From Lantana camara (Eukaryota; Streptophyta; Magnoliopsida; Lamiales; Verbenaceae): a DNA stretch of 64,000 bases. The position numbers were made by a program, and so were the translations under genes. Below, piece by piece: positions 47,765-60,468 of this stretch (the stretch's first letter is position 1; the number at the start of each line of letters is the position of its first letter). The notes below the pieces were generated by a model. It did not search any database. It worked only from the letters and a program-made list of their open reading frames with translations, and was not told the DNA's origin. The stretch is taken from NCBI GenBank assembly GCA_037501455.1, contig CM074856.1:93942001-94006000 (forward strand). The letters are read 5' to 3'.

Positions 47765-50013
47765 TGTAGCACCCCGAGCGAGGAGCACCACATCCCCCGC
47801 ACCATAGCCCGACACAAATGACGGAATGGGAGCACCGCTCACGCACCAAACCATGGCGAACGGGTGGCAAATAAAAGACACCAAAGCTAGGCGGTCTAGA
47901 CCCTGAAACAGAGTGCGCAACAATTCGAAAACCAGAAGTGGAAGCACAGGATCAACATACACACATGCAAGGCCACGGGCCAGCAGAAATTAAAGCGTAC
48001 ACTCCACATGCAAACTTGGGCACATAGGCCAAGTTTTGGGACATAAGGTAAGGCCCAGCAAGGGCAATTCTAATCATATACATATCAGATTTGAATCAAA
48101 TTACAAACTTATACATAACCTCAGAATGAAAAGGCAAAAGCAATGAAGATGCAGAATGTAAAGACTCGACCCGAACGACTCAAAAGAAGACCGCCGCCTA
48201 GCACGAACCCAAACCTAGCACCAGCAACTGAGGGGGGAAAGAGAGAGGGGTTAGTCTACAACTCGACTGAGTAAGGGGGGCTAACGCTCACGCAACACGT
48301 ATCTACATATAAAGCAAAGCACGTATTAAACAAAAGACTATAAACCGGGAATAGGGTTTTACATACCAAAGCCATTTTCCAAAAGTACTCATGCTTATTC
48401 TTATATTCGTAAATTCTTAAGTTTGAAAACTCGTAAGGATTCTTAGATTCAAGTACGCATATGATTTCATATGAAAAACTCACAGGGATTCATATTGTAA
48501 CTCATAAGGATTCTTATATTCAGATCGATTCATAACATAGCGTAGAAATCTCATATTGAAAACAAACTCTCCTACCCCGTTTTATAATCAACGTAACCAA
48601 AGAATTCAAATACCCGGCGAGTACGGGTCTCCAGCCTTACTCCTTAGTCAAAAGACTCAAAACATTCATAAAGAAGCATAAACTCATAAATTCATAAGAT
48701 TCATTAATTCAAAGATTCATATTCCCGTATTCCAACCTTCTCCGGAAGTTTGCACGCGGGTTACGGGCCCACATCGTGTAACTCAATATACGTGGCGTCG
48801 CGAACCCACAACGTACCTTCTCCGGCCTCAACCGAAGGCTCAAAGCACCACGCCTTCTCCACCTCCCTCAGAGTCGCAGTACTTCAAAGGAGCGTGTGCA
48901 CAGGGGTGATGACCGGCGACCCCAACAGCCGCACCGGGTCTCCCTTACCCACACCTCCGGGGCCTAGGGATTCATAAGATTCAAAAGGATTCATAAGACT
49001 CATAAAGAAACATACCTAACTCGCGAAACCTAGAAACATATAACTCATACTTAAGCAACATACCATAAGAAACATACCTTACCGTGCAACTCGGCATATG
49101 CTATACACGTACCTCTCTGTGTCTTCCAAATTCATAAGATGCTAAAGGAGATCCATAGTTCACTTGACACCACACGGTTTGGAGCATAGCCTCGTTGCAA
49201 AACCATTTTAAGCTTATATATGCCCATACGTATAATTTCAGAAGAATTCATATGAAATCGAATAACAAGATTCATAACATATCATAAGACACATATTTAA
49301 TATACATATAGTATATATATTTGCATTCGGGGTGAGAAAACATCACATTAAGGCCATAGGTCGCTTATCTAAAAGAAAAGATACTAACTTTCACCATACA
49401 CCTACGTGGCCAAGAAAGAGACAAATGATTCACCCAGGAATCAACTCGAATCACGAAACACCACCCCGGGTGCACCTGGACAAACTTGAATCTTCGATCG
49501 GTTGGTCGGATGTCGCAAGCTTGAGCCAAATCTTGAAGGGCCAAATGGGGAGGTTTTCTTCTTCTCATTTCTTGCCTTGTTTTGATCGTTCCAAAATGAG
49601 GAAAAAAAGGGAAGATATTTTCATACATAAAGGGCTGACAACGGGTCGGTTCACGAGTCGGGTCAAAAAGGATCCGATCCACTCGGATCGAATTTTAAAA
49701 CGGTAGGGGTATCAAACGGCTTTAGAAAATTAAAAGGTTAATTTCATCGAATCCGAATCCTCGAAACGAACTCAATGACAAGGTCGGAATTCCCGAGCTC
49801 AAGGTAGCCACGAGGTCTAAAACACCCTAATTAAAATTAGGTCCATAATGGGCAAATATTGGACGATTGAGTCCAAGTACATTTAATAAATCTAAAGCGC
49901 ACATGATTAAATAAAATTACAAATTGACACGCAAGGCATGCTAACCACATAATTACTGAATTAAACTCTCCCGAGACATCGTACATGGATTGCCGAGAAG
50001 ACGGGGTATTACA
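47765..50013 (-). repeat. LTR I-4 (2,249 bp, rightmost, true 5' LTR)
   Basis: tgtagcacccc to ggggtattaca (one base changed in the terminal motif), then the gtata duplication. The exon junction is at 49485/49484. Confidence 0.9.
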
Positions 50014-52921
50014 GTATATACATGCATAAACTAATTCTACACTAATACTCGCACATGCATTATATATGTATATATTAATAGAACACTATGGAAATTATAT
50101 ACATATAATATACATAATATCTAACTTTATACATATATGATATATATATCTATAACTATATTGCTTACATTACGTTTCTCATCTTTATCCAATACACACA
50201 TGACACACACTCATCACGTTTCTCATCTTTATCACTCACACATATCCATTTGATCCAAGAAGAAGAAGAAGAAGAGAAGGGGGAACCAAGCATCCATCCT
50301 CATCAATTTCATCATCTCATCATCTTTATCCCTACCCTTTCATTCCAAGGTTGGTATGGTTTACTTTGTGTGTGAAGGTGTTGAGTTGTTAGGGCTTTTG
50401 TGATTTGAGATTATATTCTTGTTTCTTAGCATGAGTGTGTGTATATATATAGAAAGCTTTGGATTTAATGCATGTTTGGTAGGGTTGCGGTAGTATGGAG
50501 AGATATGAATTAGTGAGAGTTTGTTTAGTTGATTTGGATGATCTAAAGGTTCTAGCATGTGTTATATGTTGCCTAAATGACATATGTGAGTTATATGCAT
50601 GTTATATGTTAGTTTTGAAGTGTTTATTTGCTTGGTTTGGTGTGGAAGTGGCTTGGGAGCCAATTTCCGCCAACCACCCAGTTTTTCCCCTGTTTTTCTC
50701 ATCCAGCAGCTTCCCAAATGGCCGTTTAGCCATTTAGTTCATTTACCAAACGCCCGTTTCACTTCCCAGAATATTGACCCGAGAGTTCCGAAATGCCCGT
50801 TTGGGTTTCTAGGCCATTTTTAAAACGGCCGTTTCATCCACATACGAACTTCGGTTGACCTGATTTTTGAACCAACCGAAACCTATTGAAGTATAGAACA
50901 CTCTCCAATTGGAATCACCTCAATATCATTTCTAGTTTGTGAATTATAATCATTTTAATTTGGTGTCGCCACTTTATCGGAAATCTGCACTCCTTCAACT
51001 TCGGACCTACGTCATTTACTCCTCGCTTTGAACCACAATACGAGCCATATATCATTTTAAAGGTATGTGTATCTTCTTCCATATCCAACAAATAAAACTC
51101 CATTTCAATTTCTAGATCTTAAGATATTCTTATTTTACCACAGTTTGCGCATTTCCGAAAATTGTCCATTTTTGCCAAACTTCACCAAAACCCCTTGTAT
51201 TGCAATCCTTTCACTTCCTTGGCTCCCGTATATAACTTCTATGAATTATATGATTGCTTAGTTGATAATTATGCTCTTATTTGACACTCCTTGGTCTTTA
51301 TTTGTTTAAGTTTGATTGTCTTAATCCGTGCTTGGTATATGAATTGAATTTGTTTGGGTAATTGAGCATATGAACACGATCACACCATTCCATGACATTC
51401 CTATGCTTCATTTCATATTGAATTATGTTATGACATGATACACCACATCATGAGCATTGTTGTGCGTCCTATTTGGTATCATATTGAGTCTCCTCTCACG
51501 AGTACACCTTGTTTCCTTTCTTGTCCAGTTCTTCTCCAGGGTGGGGAATTCCGGATCGAATAGGCACCCATATTATGCATGTTCCTTGTCTCGTGGTATT
51601 CCAGGTGAGGGTGTTTTCATTCTAGATAAGTAATAGACCCTATAACCTTTATGTGAAATGTTTTGGACAAAAACCTAAAGTATATATATATTGATTTCAA
51701 AGTAAAGTCATCGAGTAAACCTTTTCTCCAGATTTATGAAATGAATTTTGATATTTATGATCATGACTTGAAATTTTTGGTGAGATATGCACATCATGTT
51801 TATGTTATTGGGCCCGGGGAAACGTGGGATTGGCGACCGGATCGGCATCGGGTCGACGGAAAGAACCCTTGCACGTACTACCCATTGGGAATACCTCTGC
51901 GTGACCTAGGAGATGGGGAGGCGGAGTATTCCTGAGCCGGTGGTTCCCGTACCATCGAAGGAGCTGGTAGGAGTCATGATCCCCCGTTTCATACTGCACT
52001 GATTGTCTCCCGCGACTGGTTTACCCCTGTCGGGGAGAAAGAATTGGGTGGTTTGGGTCTGCAGGCTTGATCATCACCAGTGAGGAAGAAGGTTGGACTG
52101 TATTGTTCCTGTTTATTCTTGAACCTGTTAATTAACTGAATGATTGATTGCATGATCACGATTTAATCTTTATTTCCTATTGATTGTACAGGGTCGGAGT
52201 TCGGCTGGAAAATTGTGCACGCTCACTCGCCGAGCCATTATGTTTATTCATGAATTACGAACTTAAGGAATTTTTAATATGAATTAGCCGTAAAGTCCGA
52301 GCATTGCTAATCATTTTCCTGCCTTTCTCGGGAACTAATTTCAAATAAAACTGTTCTCGGGATTTATGACTTGCATGTGCTTGTCTCTATATATATGTAT
52401 ATCTCCTGCTCACTCAGTCTTCTAGAGACTGATCCCTCTTTTTCCACTTTTCCAGTTCCTTGCAGATTTACTAGGTGGGAGTCAAGTCTTAGTGGTAGTC
52501 TCGAGTCTCACTTGTACACTCAAGTTACATTTTACATATGTTTTATATTTACTTGTATCACGTATTTAAATAGGCCTGTGTGCCAACGTATGACTTATGA
52601 ATTAGTGGATTATTGATTATTGTTTCGGGACAGGTTGCATGCTTAGTTGAACCCGTTGTTAGGTGCATGTTGAATTTAATTATGTTTATGGAATTAGGGC
52701 CTGTGAGCTATTGTGGTGATCAGTTATTATTAATTGCTTCTGCATTGCACTCGTCAGGTTGTTGAATTAATTGGTACAGGGTTAGATTCCGCCTAGCCAG
52801 GGAGTTGTTTTTATTTTGTCACCCGTTCGCTATGAGTCCGGTTCATACTGGATCATCAATTTCATGTGTGGACTAGACTTGTAGTGCGGGGGATGTGGTG
52901 CCTATCGTTATGGCTGCTACA
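50014..52921 (+). repeat. 5' LTR of element H, right piece
   Basis: Continues from 34940 after the gtata duplication. It contains the exon 1 end TTCCAAG near 50350, palindromes near 50715-50835 (AAACG-CC-CGTTT at 50748-50759), the acceptor TTCTTGTCCAG at 51528, exon 2, the intact stem TCAGTCT / AGACTGA at 52414-52432, and GCGGGGGATGTGGTGCC near the end GCTGCTACA. Confidence 0.9.
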
Positions 52922-52929
52922 TCCTAAGG

Positions 52930-52958
52930 TGGTATCAGAGCCCGGTTGCAAAACCGGG
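52930..52958 (+). promoter_or_regulatory. Primer-binding site of element H and hairpin
   Basis: TGGTATCAGAGC at 52930-52941, eight bases after the LTR. Hairpin CCCGGTT-GCAA-AACCGGG at 52941-52958 with a GNRA-type loop. Confidence 0.92.
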
Positions 52959-55552
52959 GTCTCTAACGTCGTGTCATGTCAAGTTTAGGTCGAACGTCTT
53001 AGGAACAACATGTCAACGTGTGCACCTCATTGAACGTGAGCATGTATTATTGGAAAATTTGATGAATTATATGTTGAAATTTAAATTTTTTTGAACTTTG
53101 TGTTGCATTTTGCATACATACGTGTTTTTGGTGTTAATTGTGTGACATATGCATTCAATAACTCACATGCATTTATATTCGAATTGAGTTGTGATGATAG
53201 GTTGATATCCTAGCATCAAACCACGGTAAAATTTTTGAGATAACTACTATATACTACAAGTATTCCTTGTGGATACGGGTGATTTAAATAGGGCTCCGGG
53301 TATTAACAAGAATTGGGATAATCAGTAGTTCCTATGACGGGCCTTTAGCTAAGGAATTCAAGACCGAGGTGAGAATTAAATTATGTAAGAAGATGGTTAT
53401 GGTTGAGGTAATGGTACGAGAGTGTGATGTTATAACTTTCCAATAAACACACACCCCTATCCCGCAAACGGAGTAGATCAACCGAGTTCAAGAGGTCGTT
53501 TAACTCAAAGAAGAAGTGAAGGAAAGACCTTGAAGATATTAAGATTCAAGGTTCCATTTATAATCAAGTTGAAGACCTTTAAGTAGTTTGAATTAAGGTT
53601 AAGTTGTGGGAGTAAAGAGCTAAGTCAAGATAATTCGGGTTGAGATGGGGTCAGGACTTGGGTTCGAGTTAAGAAAGAAGAGGATTTCTCGAGATTGAAG
53701 ATATAATCAGGAATTCAGTTTGGGATGAAGAATAGAAGACTTTTCGTATCGGGAGTCAGATCAAGGTGAACTAAGAGACTAGTTTCGTGAAAGTAGAAGG
53801 CTTGGGTTTTGTGACAATTTCGGATCTTGGGAGCTCACAAGAGGTACAAGGAAGCATGGGAATTTAGAACCGGTTTTTGGGCAGAAGTAATATACTGAGA
53901 GACTCGGGTATAGAAGAATTGGAACTCAACAAGGCATTTAGATTTTGAGAAACGGGGAAATATAAGAGGAATTAAAGAAGCTAGAAGACCGTGGACATAC
54001 AAGAAGTGATCGATGAACTTGAGCACAAAGGACCAAATTTTCGAGCTAAATATTTCCACTAAGGTGAAAGGTACTTGCATTTAAAAAACGTGGATCATAC
54101 ATCGTATTAATTACTTTAATTTTGGTGTATATTTTATTTAATTGAAGTAATTGCTCAAATATGTTGCATACCTTAATTGTTATAAATGTGTGACATGCAT
54201 CGAGCGTTCTTACCCTACATGCATAGCTTAGTGTTTGCTTGAATAGGAAGTCTCCATCCTCTCATGTTCCGCGTGTTATATTAAACAAATCGTGATTGAG
54301 GCAAGAAAGAATCTTGGGTTTGTAAAGAATCAAACAAAGTGGGATCTTAAGGGATTTTGGAATTTGAAACAGGAGAATGGGAATGGGAGAAGTGAGTTAT
54401 TATCCCTACTAATCATTTCAAAGTGATTGTAAGTGAGATCACCGGATCGGGAAAGCAAAGCTAAAGGAGTTGGGGATTTTCTATCTCGTGGGCGATAAAA
54501 CAAGTTCAAAGAATTAGGAATAGAGCTTTTAAGGGGGAGAGCCTGACCGGGGAATAAATTAAATCACGATCATGCTCAATTGGGTCGCCTTGGTGGAACG
54601 ATGGAAACTTAGGAGTTAATAGGTAACAAGGATTTGATAAAAGTGGTAAGAGATAAGATGAAAGTTTTAGCTTTCGATGCAATCCCAAACCCGAAGAGGG
54701 TGAAACTTCGAGAATAATGTCTAGCTACTATAGGAGATGAATGTATAGATGCAAAGAAAGTTGAGATCTAAAGAAGAAAAGACGGAGACAAGGATGATTG
54801 ATGATAACCTCGGCTACAAGATCAATACCATGATGTGGTCGAGAAGAAATTGGCAAGGATTGGTAAGAAAATATATTGGATAAGAAAAGTCGATTAAATT
54901 ATCATATCTCAAAAAGGGACAAAGTGAGATTTAATTCAATCGAGCATTGGAAGTGGTAGAACTACGAGGCAATACCCCACATGAACATCACAGGTTACCG
55001 TGCCGTCAGTTGTTTTCTACTTGGAACTGGTAATATTTTTGGAATTTGGGATTTGAATTCAAGCGGTTTAAGACTAATTCTAACATCCGAGAAGGCTGAA
55101 TATAGTCCATATTGAAGGATGAGTGGATTGGATTAAGATCAAGTGACCACTTAAGAAGGGAACTTCAGATCGTGGAATTCATAAGGAAAGAAAAGCTGAT
55201 TGTGGAGTAAAATTTGGGTGGACATTGAAGTGTAGATCACATCGGGCATTTCAAAGTGTAATGTTAAAGGTAGAGGGATCTCAAAGGACCAATTAAATGT
55301 TGAGTCAGATCACCATCATGGAAGATTCCCGATCAACGGTGAACGGTACATCAAACATTCATGGCATGTGCATACACTTAACTTGACCTCGAATAATTTC
55401 ATGATGATTAGTGCTTTGATCGTTGTTGTATTCATTGCTTCTTGTGTGCTTGTGTGTAACGTGACTGTATTTTGTGTGTTGGTGCTTGCTTTTGCCTTGG
55501 GGTGTTGAGCCCTTTTGTGTTGTGTTTAGAGTTTCTCTTTCTTTGTGTTTAA
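52959..55552 (+). other. Gene-less internal region of element H
   Basis: 2.6 kb of purine-rich sense sequence. No open frame resembles gag or pol, and the gag start motif seen in A and I is not preserved. It carries stretches such as 53500-54080 rich in AAG/GAAG words. Confidence 0.65.
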
Positions 55553-55657
55553 GAGACGGGGTTCTCTCATTGTACTTTCGGGAGACGGGGTTGTCTCGTT
55601 GCTTGTTTGAGAGACGGGGTTCTTTCTTTGCTTGTTTGAGAGACAGGGCTCTCTTGT
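55553..55657 (+). repeat. Palindromic repeat array in element H, 29-bp period
   Basis: GAGAC starts at 55553, 55582, 55611 and 55640, a period of exactly 29 bp. Units read GAGACGGGGTTCTCTC with small changes. A weaker unit (GAGTTTCTC) precedes near 55530. It matches the array in A in core, period and place before the polypurine tract. Confidence 0.85.
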
Positions 55658-55860
55658 TGTTGTTTGCTACTTGTTTAGTTGCTCTTGCGATAGTTTAGTC
55701 TTCGAGTGAGTTGTTCCGGTGAGTTAAGGGTCGTGACTCACAACAATTGAAGACCCTTTGTTACTTCAAGACCTTTTCCGAACTAATCCCTGATGGGGAG
55801 TTGCTAACCCGCGTGGGATGAACCCGGGAGAGTTGCTTAAGAGTCCAGAAATCGAGGCGA

Positions 55861-55897
55861 TGGACCTAAGGACAGGTCCATTTTAAGGGGGAGAGGT
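55861..55897 (+). promoter_or_regulatory. Polypurine tract of element H with hairpin
   Basis: Stem TGGACCT / AGGTCCA with loop AAGGAC at 55861-55880, then TTTTAAGGGGGAGAGGT before the LTR. Confidence 0.88.
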
Positions 55898-56570
55898 TGT
55901 AACGCCCCACATGTTCAAATTATTCAGGTACGCGCGCCACACGTGTGAGTTTGAGAGTTAGAACTGTTAAGCGTGCTTAATAGAATTATGTGACTAAGTG
56001 GATTATGTGATTAATTGTCTAATTGCCTATGTGTTCATTTAATTGCTATTTCATTTTAATTTCATTTCAATTCATTTTCTAACATATGCATAATTTATAC
56101 ATTTCATCTCATAACATGTTTTCATATGTATATATATACTTACATAAACTTAAATTAATTTCAAAAGAGTAATATTTATATACTACATTCATGAAACATG
56201 CATTGTATATATATGCATAAACTCATCCTACACTAATACTCACACATGCATTATATATGTATATGTTAATAGATCACTATGGAAATTATATAAATATAAT
56301 ATACATAATATCCAACTTTATACATATATGATATATATCTATAACTATATTACATACATTACATAAAATATATCTTATACACAAGACACACACATAACAC
56401 ACACTAAATCTCTACAACACACTCATCACGTTTCTTATCTTCATCACTCACACATATCCATTTGATCCAAGAAGAAGAAGAAGAAGAGAAGTGGGAACCA
56501 AGCATCCATCCTCATCCATTTCATCATCTCCATCATCTCATCACCTCTATCCCTACCCTTTCATTCCAAG

Positions 56571-57738
56571 GTTGGTATAGTTTACTATGTGTGTGAAGGT
56601 GTTGCGTTGTTAGGGCTTTTGTGATTTGAGATTATATTCTTGTTTCTTAGCATGAGTGTGTGTATATATGTAGAAAGCTTTGGATTTAATGCAGGTTTGA
56701 TAGGGTTGTGGTAGTATGGAGAGATATGAATTAGTGAGGGTTTGTTTAGTTGATTTGGATGATCTAAAGGTGCTAGCATGTGTTATATGTTGCCTAAATG
56801 ACATATGTGAGTTATATACATGTTATATGTTAGTTTTGAAGTGTTTATTTGCTTGGTTTGGTGTGAGAGTGGCTTGGGAGCCAATTTCCGCGAACCACCC
56901 TGTTTTTTTCATCCAGAGGCTTCCCAAACCGCCGTTTGGCCATTTAGTTCACTTACCAAATGCCCGTTTCACTTCCCAGAATTTTGACCCGAGAGCTCCC
57001 AAACGCCCGTTTGGGTTTCTAGGCCATTTTTCAAACGGCCGTTTCTTCCTCATACGAACTCCAATTGACCTGATTTTTGAAACCACAAAAAACTGTTGAA
57101 GTATAGAACACTCTACAATTAGAATAACCTCAATATCATTTCTAGTTTGTGAATTATAATCATTTTAATTTGGTGTCGCCACTTTATCGGAAATCTGCAC
57201 TCCTTCAACTTTGGACCTACGACATTTACTCCTCGCTTTGAACCACAATACGAGCCATATATCATTTTAAAGGTATGTGTGTCTTATTCCATATCCAATA
57301 AGTAAAACTCCATTTCAACTCCTAGATCGTAAGATATTCTTATTTTACCACAGTTTGCGCATTTCCAAAAATTGTCCATTTTTGCCAAACTTCACCAAAA
57401 CCCCTCGTATTGCAATCCTTTCACTTCCTTGGCTCCCGTATATGACTTCTATGAATTATATGATTGCTTAGTTGATAATTATGCTCTTATTTGACACTCC
57501 TTGGTCTTTATTTGTTTAAGTTTGATTGTCTTAATCCGTGCTTGGTATATGAATTGAATTTGTTTGGGTAATTGAGCATATGAACACGATCACACCATTC
57601 CATGACATTCCTATGCTTCATTTCATATTGAATTATGTTATGACATGATACACCACATCATGAGCATTGTTGTGCGTCCTATTTGGTATCATATTGAGTC
57701 TCCTCTCACGAGTACACCTTGTTTCCTTTCTTGTCCAG
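56571..57738 (+). other. Predicted intron inside LTR H
   Basis: Donor TTCCAAG-GTTGGT (weak after GT) and a very strong acceptor TTGTTTCCTTTCTTGTCCAG-TTCTTCTCC; 1,168 bp. A stretch after the palindromes (GGTGTCGCCACTT, CTCGCTTTGAACCA) is alignable with the same intron in B and F, although the flanks have diverged. Confidence 0.52.
56924..57044. repeat. Palindrome cluster in LTR H (CCAAACG arms)
   Basis: CCAAAC-CGCC-GTTTGG at 56924-56939, CCCAAACG-CC-CGTTTGGG at 56998-57015, AAACGGCCGTTT at 57033-57044, and AAATGCCCGTTT near 56958 (intact as AAACG-CC-CGTTT in the 5' LTR). Confidence 0.9.
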
Positions 57739-60468
57739 TTCTTCTCCAGGGTGGGGAATTCCGGATCGAATAGGCACCCATATTATGCATGTTCCTTGTC
57801 TCGTGGTATTCCAGGTGAGGGTGTTTTCATTCTAGATAAGTAATAGACCCTATAACCTTTATGTGAAATGTTTTGGACAAAAACCTAAAGTATATATATA
57901 TTGATTTCAAAGTAAAGTCATCGAGTAAACCTTTTCTCCAGATTTATGAAATGAATTTTGATATTTATTATCATGACTTGAAATGTTTGGCGAGATATGC
58001 ATATCATGTTCATGTCATTGGGCCCGGGGAAACGTAGGATTGGCGACCGAATCGGTATCGGGCCGACGGAAAGAACCCTTGCATGTAGTACCCATTGGGA
58101 ATACCTCTAAAAGACCTAGGAGACGGGGAGGTGGAGTATTCCTTAGCCGGTGGTTCCCATACCATCGAAGGAGCAGGTAGGAGTCATGATCCCCCATCTC
58201 ATACTGCACTGATTGTCTCCCGCAACTGGTTACCCCCTGCGGGGAGAAAGAATTGGGTGGTTTGGGTCTGCAGGCCTGACCATCACCACGGAGGAAGAAG
58301 GTTGGACTGTATTGTTCCTGTTTATTCTTGAACCTATTAATTAACTGAATGATTGAATGATTGATTGTATGATCACGATTTAATAGTTATTCCCTATTGA
58401 TTGTACACGGTCGGAGTTCGGTTGGAGAATTGTGCATGCTCACTCGCCGAGCCGTTATGTTTATTCATGAATTACGAACTTAAGGAATTTTTAATATGAA
58501 TTAGGCGTAAAGTCCGTGCATTGCTAATCCTTTTCTTGCCCTTCTCGGGAACTAATTTGAAATAAAACTTTGCCCAGGATTTATGACTTGCATGTGCTTG
58601 TCTCTATATATATGTATATCTCCTGCTCACTCTGTCTTCTAGAGACTGATCCCTCTTTTTCCACTTTTCTAGTTCCTCGCAGATTTGCTAGGCGGGACTC
58701 AAGTGTTTGTGGTAGTCTCGAGTCTCACTTATACACTCAAGTTACATTTTACATGTGTTTTATGTTTACTTGTATCACGTATTTAAATAGTCCTGTGTGC
58801 CAACGCATGACTTATGGATTAGTGAATTATCGATTATTGTTTCGGGACAGGTTCCATACTTAGTTGAACCCGTTGTTAGGTGCATGTTGAATTTAATTAT
58901 GTTTATGGAATTAGGGTCTGTGAGCTATTGTGGTGATTAGTTATTATTAATTGCTTCCGTATTGCACTCGTCAGGTTGTTGAATTAATTGGTACAGGGTT
59001 AGATTCCGCCTAACCAAGGAGTTGTTTTTATTTTATCACCCGTTAGCTATGAGTCTGGTTCACGCTGGATCATCAATTTCATATGTGGACTAGACTTGTA
59101 GTGCGGGGGATGTGGTGCCTATCGTTGCGGGTGCTACATACCTAATCTAAAAAATTCAACAATAAACATAAATACAACGGGTTCAACTATCCCCAGAAGC
59201 CTGTCCCGACAAATTCATCACATAACATAATCCAATTTCAACATTCATATATATCTTACACAAAAGTCGTACTTAAAGACATGCAAATGCAAGACAACCT
59301 TAAATAAAACAAAAGGCTTGACTCGAAATAGACTCTAAGACTGATTCACTCCGCCTAGCACGAACTCCAAGTTGAACCTGCAAACTAAAAACATAAATTG
59401 GGGAGAGGTCAATCTTAACTCGACTGAGTGAGGGGTTAAGACACACACACACTATATATATATAAGAGAGCAGAACATGTACAAAATCATAATGTTCATG
59501 AATGTAGAGATAGTTTTTGCACGCTAAATCATTTTCCCGTGATAAATACATATATGGCTTACTTAGCAAAAGCAAACAATCCAACTTAACTAACCGAGCA
59601 AACTTATCAACTCTTAACATATTTAGAATTTACCTTAACTTATAAAACGTTCCAAATTTTAACTTAATTTAGAATCTATCCTTGTTTCATGAACCTTAAC
59701 AGAATAAACATAACAGAGAACTAGGCGGGTACGAGCTCAGACTCCTCCAATCTCCTCAGAACATATCATAACAAACTTAAACAGAAAACTTACAGACATA
59801 ACATATCAAAACAACCTCAACTCCGTTGATGGAAGGGTGTATACGCCCTAACCATCCATTCTAATGATAGGAGCGCAAGCACTCAATCTATCAGGATTCC
59901 TTCCCCCACCAAACCTCCTGGTGAGTTGAGGGGTGATCCTCTTCTGATAAACGGAGACTATGCACAGGCCGAGCCCGACGGCCCGATGCCTTCCCGGGAT
60001 TCCTAACCCATAGTCTCCGGGGCCCAACATATACATAACATAACATTCACTTATCCCGCCATAACAGATAGACAGACCGAAGAACATATCTTATACGTAC
60101 ATACATACCACTTTCCGTATAATTCAAATACCCAATCCTTGCCAAACTTGGCTCATGTGAGGCACACCGTAGAAGCATAGCTTAACGTGGCAATATATAT
60201 CAAATTAATCCAAAACAAGCATACGTAGGCTTGTACATTGCTTAACATACTTTGAATTCCATAACATTTCTGAACAAACACATATCACACACTTATTTAC
60301 ATACGTATAGGGCTTATTAAACCACATGCATTAAAATTGGCTATGTTTCATTAAGGTTTAATTATATCCTAACCTCACTTTACACCGAAGAGGCCGAAGA
60401 AACGACGTTTGACCCACCCCGAAATCAACACGGTCGACAAAACACCACCCCGGGTGCACCTGAACAAA

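Larger units (their letters stand above)
34941..50013 (-). mobile_element. Tandem array I: LTR-int-LTR-int-LTR-int-LTR with one TSD
   Basis: Four minus-strand LTRs of one family (34941-37190, 40103-42038, 44953-46965, 47765-50013) share three internal regions (37191-40102, 42039-44952, 46966-47764). gtata flanks only the outer ends (34936-34940 and 50014-50018). The outer LTRs are full length (2,250 and 2,249 bp) and the inner two carry deletions. A single TSD means one insertion, later expanded by unequal LTR recombination, or integration of an already tandem DNA. The internal regions carry a broken gag and no pol. The LTRs lack the long intron and palindromes of B and F. Confidence 0.9.
34639..59138 (+). 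mobile_element. Element H: non-autonomous LTR element, no gene, TSD tacct
   Basis: 5' LTR (34639-34940 plus 50014-52921), internal region (52922-55897), 3' LTR (55898-59138). tacct flanks both ends (34634-34638 and 59139-59143). The LTRs are very similar along most of their length, with stretches of more than 300 bp apparently identical (around 51390-51700 and 57604-57910). No gag is found after the primer site, unlike A, F and I. The left LTR was later split by array I. Confidence 0.9.
55898..59138 (+). repeat. 3' LTR of element H (3,241 bp)
   Basis: TGTAACGCCCCACATG to GGGTGCTACA. A CT-rich putative 5' untranslated exon with GAAGAAGAAG stretches (56430-56570) ends TTCCAAG at 56570. Intron 1 is 56571-57738, exon 2 is 57739-57814, and a second donor GTGAGG starts at 57815. 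Confidence 0.93.

Noticed and set aside
53200..54100. Possible decayed gag in element H
   Set aside because: Read in all plus frames; no Retrotrans_gag pattern or zinc knuckle found where A and I have them.
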